Shown piece after piece: positions 8,129 to 15,512 of a stretch of 19,061 nucleotides of DNA (position 1 is its first letter; every line of letters begins with the position of its first letter). The notes under the pieces were generated by a model. The model was not told the DNA's origin. It saw nothing but the letters and a program-made list of their open reading frames with translations, and made no database searches. The translations under genes were made by a program, and so were the position numbers. The stretch is from Apiotrichum sp. Y4204 (lineage: Eukaryota > Basidiomycota > Tremellomycetes > Trichosporonales > Trichosporonaceae). Location of the stretch: positions 1-19,061 of the forward strand of contig JAMYHL010000166.1 of assembly GCA_025531455.1 (NCBI GenBank), given 5' to 3'.

Positions 8129-9729
8129 CTATGCGGGAGGCAGCATGTTCAGCGCGAGTAGCAGCTGCTTCCTCGCAGTGTCGTAATCATCGTAATCCAT
8201 TGCAGAGATCGCCCAGCGAGCATGCTTCTGCACCAACTCCGTCTCTCGGCGACCGAGGCGAGCGGCAGGAGCTGGAGCGGGAGCTGGAGGCGCATGGGCG
8301 TACGAGGCCATCGGTGCAGGGTGGACCTGAGCGCGATGCCCAGGCGGGTGGACCGGGGCGTGATGGACAGGAGGGGGCGCATGGTGAGCAGGAGCCGGGG
8401 GAGTAGCACTCGACGCTGGGATGTTGGGGCGCACAGCCTTGGGTGCGGGCAGCGGCGTCGGCTTGGACACTGGCGGCGATGTGCTCTTTGGCGGCGACAC
8501 TCCCTTAATTGGCGAAGTGGCCTTTGGCGTTGGCGGCGATACGCTCTTGGCGAGGGGAACCGATGGCTCGGGAAGATGCGGCGGGGGCACCTCTGTCGGG
8601 GGCGGTGCACCAATCTCACTAAAGTCCGCAACGCTCGCAAACGTCTGGGCGGGAGAGAGTGGCGCGCCGTCCGGGCCCGAAAAGCGCACGTTCTTGCCCT
8701 CCGCGTCCGCTGCTTCTGCCGACTGGGACCGTGCCATTGCGCGAGCCGCCGGCGTGCCCAGCTTGGCAGAGGGCCACGAGTCCTCGCCGTGGCCGTCGGC
8801 GCCGGGCGTGGCGACCGTAGACCACTGGGCGGAATCGGTGCGTCCGAGGTGCGGAGGCACGGGCGCTGAGGCCGAGGCCGGGGGCGAGAAGGCGATGGTG
8901 GAAGGTTGAGAGCCCGAGAGGGAGCCGCGGGGCGACGGGCTCTGAGCCGCAGCGGGCGGTGTCTCGCCCTGTGGGGGCGAGAGCGCCGCGAGCTCGGCAT
9001 CGAGCTCGTCCTCCTCGGATACCGCTGTGGGTCAGTTGAGACGGCTTTAATTAACTCACGTGGACCGGCGACGGGTGTGCGGCCCTCGCGGAGACACTTT
9101 GAGAGGTCGGCCGCTTTCCACAGGGCGTACTTCCGCTTCTGCTCCATCTGCATGTGAGTAACGCTGACCAACCGTGTGGTAGCACACATACCTCGTCCGA
9201 CATGCCTCCCTCAAAGCAGCGCAGCACCTCCATAAACTGCGCGGAAACGGCAAAGCGCTGGATGACGGACCTGTCGTGTCAGCTGTTTCACATTTCTCGG
9301 CCCAACTAACCTATCAAACTTGCCCTTGCGCTCGTCATTGTCGGCGCTGACAAAGATACGCAGCGCAAAATTCTCGACGTACGCGCTGCCCGCGGCTTCG
9401 TTGGTCACTGCCTCGTTGGCAGCCAGGACCGCCTTCATCTGCGGTGTGAGTTAGAAGACAAAAAAAAATACGCACCTCCTCAAGACAGTCGAGGAGCGCC
9501 ATGAGGAACGCCGTGCCCTGCGGCGTGCGCGGGGCTTTGAGTGCGTTCTGCGCCGCGGCAAAGCAGCCTGTCAAAGTTAGTGGGGACGCGGAACGCGTCG
9601 CGCAACACACTCACACCAGTAGGAGATGACGGGCTCGGAACGCTTGACTTCGGTTGCGCGCTTGACGAGGGCGTCGCATGCCTTCTTCAGCTCATCGGGC
9701 ACCACGGAGGGGATATCGATGCCTTCCAT
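8129..9729 (-). CDS. VTA1: Vta1/LIP5 homologue, Vps4 regulator (ESCRT pathway)
   Basis: Six exons on the minus strand: 9729-9615, 9567-9476, 9438-9311, 9270-9192, 9147-9060 and 9024-8129, with introns of 47, 37, 40, 44 and 35 nt, giving 465 residues. The N-terminal tandem-MIT-like domain is clear: ELKKACDALVKRATEVKRSE then PVISYWC (about 13-39), FAAAQNALK, the helix pair around VENFALRIFVSADNDERKGK (about 87-110), and MEQKRKYALWKAADLSKCL with EGRTPVAGP (about 139-167). The last 40 residues form the VSL-type C-terminal domain (VQKHARWAISAMDYDDYDTA, ending LLLALNMLPPA), which in yeast Vta1 and human LIP5 dimerises and stimulates the Vps4 ATPase. Between them lies an unusually long Pro/Ala/Ser linker (about 170-425), which explains why it is longer than yeast (about 330) or human (about 307) proteins. 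It acts in the cytosol at endosomes on ESCRT-III disassembly. The start is the first in-frame ATG; no other ATG precedes it in that frame before a stop. Confidence 0.95.
8470..8550. repeat. Degenerate ~19-bp repeats in the VTA1 linker
   Basis: The plus strand shows three related blocks starting TGGCGGCGAYRC (near 8471, 8489 and 8531). On the coding strand they encode the KSVSPP / GVSPPKSTSPP repeat of the proline-rich linker, a cluster of Ser-Pro sites. The repeat is coding and probably variable in copy number. Confidence 0.5.
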
Positions 9730-10149
9730 TGCAATGGCAATAGTTGGAAATGGACAAGTCGAGGAGGATGGGTGAAAAGGTGGAAGGATTGAATGCAATT
9801 GAATGGATAAGAGTGGCTCGATGGATGGAATGGACGATGGCGACGCGTGCAAGTGACTCTGTCTGTGTACCTGTGTGTGTGGCAAACAGTGCAAGAGCCC
9901 TGGTCCCGGGTGCCTGTTGGCTGGCTGGCTTCTCTCCGTGACGTCATTACCGTCAACCCAAGGGACGGTTCATCTTGTACAAGTTGCTCATGCTGCTCAG
10001 CTCCACGTGAAAGACAAGTTATTGTACATGCATTGGTGTCCATGCTCCGCACGACACCAAGCTACCAAGCATCCCGTTGTACAATTAAAAGATAAAGTCG
10101 GTAGATGTATGAGATAAGGAGGGAGTGACTAGGATAAATGTCTCTTGAA
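9730..10149. promoter_or_regulatory. VTA1 promoter/leader and 3' region of the next gene
   Basis: This 420-bp gap holds the VTA1 promoter and leader next to 9729 and the 3' UTR of the large minus-strand gene next to 10149. The proximal 80 bases read as pyrimidine-rich on the minus strand (CCACCTTTTCACCC, TCCTCCTCGACTTGTCC), a usual leader composition for this kind of fungus. TTGTACA-containing words occur three times (9974-9983, 10022-10028, 10077-10085); see the PUF-site entry. No gene or RNA is visible. Confidence 0.55.
10020..10028 (-). promoter_or_regulatory. Candidate PUF-protein site in a 3' UTR
   Basis: Read on the minus strand this is TGTACAATA, which fits the 9-nt UGUAHAHUA pattern bound by Puf4-type Pumilio-family proteins. 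It lies 122 nt downstream of the stop codon of the large minus-strand gene, where a 3' UTR is expected. A 9-nt match occurs by chance at appreciable frequency, so it is a suggestion only. Confidence 0.3.
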
Positions 10150-13100
10150 CTACACTACGAGCTGGTGAGCAACCGGAGCAGGCGGCACGGGAGGGACAAG
10201 CGAGAGTCTCTTGGGCGTGTATGTGTGAGCACGGGGCGTGTTCTCGTGGTCCGAGCTGTCTCCCTCCATAGCCGTGAAAAGAGATCCGTACGAGGAGCAG
10301 CGAGCGTCGTCAGCAGAGGTGGACGAAGTCGGAGTGGCCAGCGGCGTCACTCCGGAGCGGACGGTTTCGCCAGAGGTCTTGCACGTAGACCAAGAGGGCT
10401 GTTTGTGAAGCGACTCCTCGTCAACACCGTCTACAGTCGTCTGGCGGCGGTAGTATCCACTGGGAACCGTCGGATAGGTCTTTGCATCCCGGGGAGTGCA
10501 AAGGTGCTCGACGTGGTCGGGGTCCGGGGACGACACATCGCCAGACGAGTCGGACGGCGGGAGCGGGAAGTCGACGACGCCACACGAGGGAAGCGTGAGC
10601 GAGTCGTTGGATGTGCTCAGGTTCTCCATGTTTATAGGGATAGTGCGGCACGTACGCAGACTGCCACTGGCAGTTGACGACCGGCGTTCTCCACCCGGCA
10701 GTGCCCGTTCACCTGGAGTCGGCGAGTGGTCGGGATGGGACGGCCGACGAGGTCCAGCAGAGACCTTGCGGTCCCCATTCGATGATCGGCGTTCGGCAGG
10801 TCCTGGGCTTGGGCTAGGAGTCTGGCGGGCTGTGAGGGCCGCAATCGTCGCCGAAAGAGCACGGTCTCGTGGGGTGATGCGCGAATTCTTATCCTCACGT
10901 GTCGGTGACTCTTCGATGTCGTCGAGACCGCGGTTGGGAACATCGGCGGAAATGTCCAGCGCCAAAGACAAAGTTGAACCACCAAACTTGTGGAGCATGG
11001 GAGTCGAGTATGACGCAGGGAAAGCCCAGTGGAGCGATGGCGGAGCCTGCATTTCAGTCGGAGGACGAGGGAAGACAGTGCCGAGAGGGGGCCGCTGCTT
11101 GCTCTGACCTGTGAGCCGACGGAGCGACACACGACTAAGACGCTTCTCAGAACGAGTGGGAGGTGCATCGTCGTCATCGTCGTCCATCACAGGTAGGGGA
11201 GCTGCCCACGATGTCCGTCGAAGACGCGTGTTGCCACCGAAGGTGTTGTTGATCCCACTGCCGAGTGATGGAATGCGACGTGTCTGGGAGCTCGGTGCAT
11301 TGTTCTTCTCAGCAGCGGCAACCTTCGGGGCAGCGGGAGGAGGAGGGCCTGGAGCGGGCAACGATGGTGACAGAACACGGGGCGGACTTGCCGAGATCGC
11401 GTCAATGAGGCTTTCGCGACGGCGACCGAATAGCTTGCTCCGACGACGGGATTCACGACCAACGGACCTGAATTGCGGAGCGTCGAGGTTGACGGCCGGC
11501 CGTGACATCTGCTCGGACTGGAAACTGCGTGGCGATTCTGAGGCTTTCGCACTCTTGAGAGACGACGCAGCCGTAGACTTTGTGCGCCCACGACCAAGCG
11601 TCAAGACCGTCTTGAGGCGATTGAGGAACTTTGAAGGTGGAGGGGCCAGGTGCTGTTCGCCATTGTGGGTGGAAATGGTTGTCGATTCAGACAGGGCGCG
11701 ATCGCCTTCAACAGGGGATCCGCTGATATCCGAGAGTTCCGGCGCAGCGGAGGCCTTCTGAGTCGCGAGATCCTCATCATCCCCGAAGGTTGCGGTGCGC
11801 TTCAGGGGATACTCCGGCGGCTCCTGTTCCTCCTCATCCTCCTCCTGCACCTCCAACAGCGGTGTGGGCGAACACATCATTGGGGGACGCCACATTGTCG
11901 GCATGGGCGCGGTGTTGAAGCTGGCGTTATGGATTATGAAGGGCGCCGGACGCGGAGGAATGCCTGGCGAGGACTGTCCGGACCCTGCAAGATGTGACTC
12001 GGACCGAGCGTAAGCTTGACGAAGCATGGGGTGGTGAGACAACTGGGACTGAGACAACAGGGAGGGCTGTGAAGATGAAGCCGACAGCATCGTCGGTTGC
12101 GATCGACTCGCAGGACTGCTGCTACCATTGGTGTGCGAAAGCTCAAGCGGGTGTGGCGGCGGCTTGCGAATGAAGCTGGAGACCGGGCGGCGCCTGGGAC
12201 TGGGAGAAATGGGAGAGCGGGCATCCTGGTATTCTTCGCGACCCTGTTCGGCCCACTGTTCGGCACGCTGCTCGTTGCGTTGTTCAGTGCGGCGCAGGTC
12301 GACCATTGAACCGAAATTGAGTTTCGAACGCCAGGCCCGTGTTGACGTAGGACGCGCGCGCTTCGTAGGGGTTGCAGACCTCTCGGTTAAACCTGTTGGA
12401 GATAACGGCATGGACAGCACTCGTTGGGAAGCGCTGAACAGGTTTCGCCTCGATTTCCACCACTTTGTGTCGGGGCTTAGCCTCGAGTCCCTCGAATGCA
12501 CTGATTTCTCAGTGGTGGGCGATGGCATGATTCGACTGCTTGGGCTCATTGGGGTCTGTGTTGTCCACAGGGCAAGCGGGTCGATCTCAGCTGGTGGTTC
12601 CTCCTTCTTTGCTCTGCTGAACCATCGCCGCTTCGCTTTCGGAACGGGACCACCGGCCCAACCATCACCCAGTCCGACGACTCCCGGCATGGAACGCAAC
12701 GCAGCATCAACCGGTACGCGATGGGAAGACATGTAGCTGTCCATCTCGTCCTGATCGTGGGCATCGTCGTCGGAGTCCACCGCGTCTTCGAGGACAGTTT
12801 GAGGCGCCGCTTCTGGTGGCCAGCATTCCTGTCTTCCTTCATCAGTGACGGCAGAAAAGCCGAGTCCAACCGGCTGGATAGCGGTGACGCGTGGTGGTGG
12901 TGGTGTCCCATCCATCATCGGGAGGGACGCGCTGGACGATGTTGGTGAGATCGTAGCGTGGGAATCGGTTTCGTAGTCGTCGTCGTCAATGGGGAGTGCA
13001 TCCATGGACACACGGCTGCGAGACGCCACGCCGCCACCCGCGCCAATGCCGATGGACATGACAGACGTTGATCTCGAGGTGGAAATGGCTTCTGGAATGC

Positions 13101-13365
13101 TGATGTTGACGAGTTGACCACCTCTCCACATTGGGATTGGCGGCGGCGAGCGGGCGTCGGTCCGTGCTCCCTCATGTTCCCATGGGATCGGCTGTCGCTC
13201 GTCCCCTGCAGTGTGAGATTCGTCGTTTGGATACGGATACACAACAAGTAACGGAGGAGCGTCATGTGGGGGGGATGATAACGTACAAGACTTGTCCGAC
13301 CCGCGGCGACTGGAACTGGACAAAAACATGCTGCTTGAAGAGCTCGGTGCAAGTGTGACCGACAT
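10150..13365 (-). CDS. Large Ser/Pro-rich disordered protein, unknown function
   Basis: A single long minus-strand frame, here read from ATG at 13365 with a probable 81-nt phase-1 intron (13286-13206; donor GTACGT, acceptor TCACACTGCAG) to a TAG at 10152-10150: exons 13365-13287 and 13205-10150, 1044 residues (1071 if the intron is retained, because 81 is a multiple of three and holds no stop). The frame stays open upstream to an in-frame TAA near 13555 without another ATG, so a 5' exon joined there is possible. No known domain is visible. The sequence is rich in Ser, Pro and Arg, with an Asp run at about 11166-11190, a Glu-rich stretch at about 11815-11860, and an EQR/AEQ repeat at about 12230-12300. 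Basic-residue-plus-Ser/Thr motifs recur: KRTATF, RRRSKLF, RRRESL, LRRTSW, KRLSRV, RRSSNG, RRSSTAS, RRQTTV, KRLSLV. These resemble PKA/AGC-kinase and 14-3-3 sites, suggesting a phospho-regulated scaffold (inference). No signal peptide or membrane segment is seen. Family not recognised. Confidence 0.75.
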   Translation of the reverse strand: MSVTLAPSSSSSMFLSSSSRRGSDKSCTLSSPPHDAPPLLVVYPYPNDESHTAGDERQPIPWEHEGARTDARSPPPIPMWRGGQLVNISIPEAISTSRSTSVMSIGIGAGGGVASRSRVSMDALPIDDDDYETDSHATISPTSSSASLPMMDGTPPPPRVTAIQPVGLGFSAVTDEGRQECWPPEAAPQTVLEDAVDSDDDAHDQDEMDSYMSSHRVPVDAALRSMPGVVGLGDGWAGGPVPKAKRRWFSRAKKEEPPAEIDPLALWTTQTPMSPSSRIMPSPTTEKSVHSRDSRLSPDTKWWKSRRNLFSASQRVLSMPLSPTGLTERSATPTKRARPTSTRAWRSKLNFGSMVDLRRTEQRNEQRAEQWAEQGREEYQDARSPISPSPRRRPVSSFIRKPPPHPLELSHTNGSSSPASRSQPTMLSASSSQPSLLSQSQLSHHPMLRQAYARSESHLAGSGQSSPGIPPRPAPFIIHNASFNTAPMPTMWRPPMMCSPTPLLEVQEEDEEEQEPPEYPLKRTATFGDDEDLATQKASAAPELSDISGSPVEGDRALSESTTISTHNGEQHLAPPPSKFLNRLKTVLTLGRGRTKSTAASSLKSAKASESPRSFQSEQMSRPAVNLDAPQFRSVGRESRRRSKLFGRRRESLIDAISASPPRVLSPSLPAPGPPPPAAPKVAAAEKNNAPSSQTRRIPSLGSGINNTFGGNTRLRRTSWAAPLPVMDDDDDDAPPTRSEKRLSRVSLRRLTGQSKQRPPLGTVFPRPPTEMQAPPSLHWAFPASYSTPMLHKFGGSTLSLALDISADVPNRGLDDIEESPTREDKNSRITPRDRALSATIAALTARQTPSPSPGPAERRSSNGDRKVSAGPRRPSHPDHSPTPGERALPGGERRSSTASGSLRTCRTIPINMENLSTSNDSLTLPSCGVVDFPLPPSDSSGDVSSPDPDHVEHLCTPRDAKTYPTVPSGYYRRQTTVDGVDEESLHKQPSWSTCKTSGETVRSGVTPLATPTSSTSADDARCSSYGSLFTAMEGDSSDHENTPRAHTYTPKRLSLVPPVPPAPVAHQLVV

Positions 13366-14060
13366 TATGGTTCTCGTAGAGCGCGGTCGTTTGAGAACGA
13401 ATCGTGGCCGGTCAGAGCCACAGCTGCGGCGGTGGGTTTGCGATGAACAGTCGCCAAGGCTCGACGACAACTGCGCGCCGAAAGGACAAGGATTGGCGTG
13501 GGGTGAAGAGGACGAGCACAGTGGGCCCAGGCACGGCGCTGGCTGGTTTTAGATTGTCTGAAAGAGAACAAGACAAGCAAAAAAAAAAGAGGTGGAACCA
13601 GGATGCGAGCTCGTGCAAAAGGCGATCAGCAAGAAATGTCGACGGGAAAGATGAGATTGCTGTAGATGTGGATGTGGGTGTCCGTAAGAACGGGTGATGG
13701 TGATGGCGGTGATGTTCTCGAAGCCGGCGAAGGGAGCCTGGGGCCTAGGAGGGAGGGTTCACGGGCTGTTCGGGAACGGTCTTTGATTGACACCTCGCTC
13801 GAAGGGACTCGCTTGGCTGATCGACGGCGGCTGTCGATCGTAAGAACAAGACAGGAAGCGCCTGACGGAACCGTGCTCTTCTCTTCTCGCAATCCACACT
13901 CACACCCCACGCACACAGAACAGCCAAAGCAGGAATGCGCGTGTGAATCGACGGCGAGGGACACAAGGGCTAATAACCCAAAGGGAAAGCTAGTCGTGGC
14001 CCGAGACTGAGGCGTTTACCCTCTGATGCACCTAAGGATTGCAAGGATCTTTTAGACAAC

Positions 14061-14091
14061 GGGGGGGATGGGGACGGGGAAAGGAGGGGGG
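14061..14091 (+). other. G-quadruplex-forming motif
   Basis: The plus strand carries four G tracts of at least four bases (7, 4, 4 and 6 Gs) separated by AT, AC and AAAGGA. This satisfies the usual G4 pattern with very short loops. It is 700 bp upstream of the start codon of the large minus-strand gene, on that gene's template strand. Confidence 0.75.
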
Positions 14092-14282
14092 ACAGGCGAA
14101 CAGGTGAACAGGGCGGGGTCCAGGTGTGCGTGGGTGGCGTCGGCGCGGGTACTGTCTATTTAACAAACCCACCCAGGGTCTCCCGCGGAGTATGGGCCCT
14201 TAGATGCCTTGGCCACAAGGGCAGCCTGATGATGCAGGTGGACGCCGTACAAAAGTGACAGCCCACACTAGAGGGACAGCGG

Positions 14283-14290
14283 CTTTTATA
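14283..14290 (-). promoter_or_regulatory. TATA-box candidate for the large minus-strand gene
   Basis: Reads TATAAAAG on the minus strand, an exact match to the eukaryotic TATA consensus, pointing towards the minus-strand gene whose ATG is 918 bp downstream. The distance is long for a fungal leader, so either a spliced leader or chance is possible. Confidence 0.35.
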
Positions 14291-15388
14291 CAGGGCAGCA
14301 ACAAGTTATCTGGCAAGTCAAATGCGCAATGTCCCGCACAAGCGCCCAAAGTGCACTAGGATCTCACACGGATCACGGGGATTGGCGCCACAAGATGAGG
14401 TTGAGGGTCCGACAACCTGAAGCAGCCGGCACGCGCGGCACGACTAATAGTGGCGGAACAAGGCGTCCGGGTCTCAAGCAGGTGGCGTAATGAGCGGTGG
14501 GCCAGACGTAATGACCACACAGGGCGAGGTGGAGCAAGTGACTGTTGATGGCGAGTCGGCGATGTACGACACACACAGCGGGATGGAGAATGCGGAGAGA
14601 TGCAGTCGAAGGAGGGAAACAATGAGTAGAGACTGGCAAAGAGGGTCGAGGGGAAAAGGATGCAGAGACGGGACTGTGGAGTCGGCGATGGATGGATATC
14701 GATGTGAAGACGTGGACCGATGTGTACCGTATATGGCCGATGCAGGACCGGATCTGTCAAGCTCGCACGGACACGGTCGATGTCCTTTGTCGTATCGCCG
14801 TTCCGAGAGAGTGAGGAGAGTTGCACAAAGCAAAGGTGATGGGTGGAGGACAAAAGAGGACCACTTCCGAGCATGCGAATGACACGAAGCCTTGTTGGAT
14901 AATGACCCGACTTGAACAGTACCGACAAGAGTGACGGGTTCCAGTTGCTCTTCCGGGGGATGAGGAGAAGATGATACGGGTTCGTACGACGTCGTCCACT
15001 AACTCTGTCTGTGAACTAGGTCTGGGTCTGCAAACGGAAGGAGGCGACAGGAGAGGCCGAGAGGCAGGAGGAGGGGGGATCACGGTCAGGACGGTTAGAG
15101 GCCCAGGAGCCAGGAGGTATGTATCTTTTACTACTGGGGGCCTTGTCCCCCTTGATGTGTCCCTTCATCTCAGCCTGCCGTACACGACAAGGCATGCAGG
15201 CCCGAGACTAAATCTGCACGGAGGGGCCAAGGGAAAATGCTCCAAGTGGTAGAGACCGCAGGAGGACCTGTGACCCAGCAGCAGCAGCTGCGACGCAAAA
15301 TGTGCCTGCCTGTCTGCCTCTGTACTGACTGTGAGAGACTGGTAGCTCCTTCCGCGCTCAATCAGAGTTGCCTGTACTGTCCTGCCCG

Positions 15389-15424
15389 CCTCTCTGTCTC
15401 TCTCTCTCTCCCTTCCCCCTTCTT
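15389..15424. repeat. Polypyrimidine (TC)n-rich tract
   Basis: Almost unbroken pyrimidines on the plus strand, with an alternating TC core at 15397-15410 followed by C and T runs; one G interrupts it at 15395. Such tracts can form non-B DNA or act as nucleosome-free promoter elements. It sits near the poly-T run at 15499-15512. Confidence 0.8.
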
Positions 15425-15489
15425 GCTCTCGCCCAGCCGACCGAGCATGATAGCCCTGTCTGTCCCGCAAGGGCAAACTTTGATTGGGA

Positions 15490-15512
15490 TTTTTTCGATT
15501 TTTTTTTTTTTT
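15490..15512. repeat. Poly-T tract
   Basis: Two T runs (6 and 14 bases) separated by CGA. Poly(dA:dT) runs of this length usually exclude nucleosomes and often mark fungal promoters. No gene start close by can be supported, so its target is unclear. Confidence 0.85.

Larger units (their letters stand above)
13366..14300. promoter_or_regulatory. Upstream region/leader of the large minus-strand gene
   Basis: I see no supported coding exon. On the minus strand there are pyrimidine tracts followed by AG (TGTTCTCTTTCAG near 13548; GGCGCGCAG just before 13470), which could be acceptors of a 5' intron, and a 10-base T run (plus-strand A run at about 13580-13589). A minus-oriented TATAAAAG lies at 14290-14283 and a G-quadruplex motif at 14061-14091. 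If the TATA box is used, the leader would be nearly 900 nt before splicing. Confidence 0.45.

Noticed and set aside
8149..9189. Minus-strand 346-codon Arg-rich frame
   Set aside because: Only its first part (9147-9060) coincides with a true VTA1 exon; the rest is an out-of-frame reading through an intron and the linker exon.
13366..13470. N-terminal extension of the large minus-strand protein to 13470
   Set aside because: The frame is open but position 13470 is TTG, not ATG; the first ATG is at 13365. A spliced upstream exon remains possible but is not shown.
13626..13964. Minus-strand frame with a Ser/Arg/Pro-rich translation
   Set aside because: It begins with GTG, lies in the putative leader of the large gene and does not splice clearly to it; composition alone is not enough.
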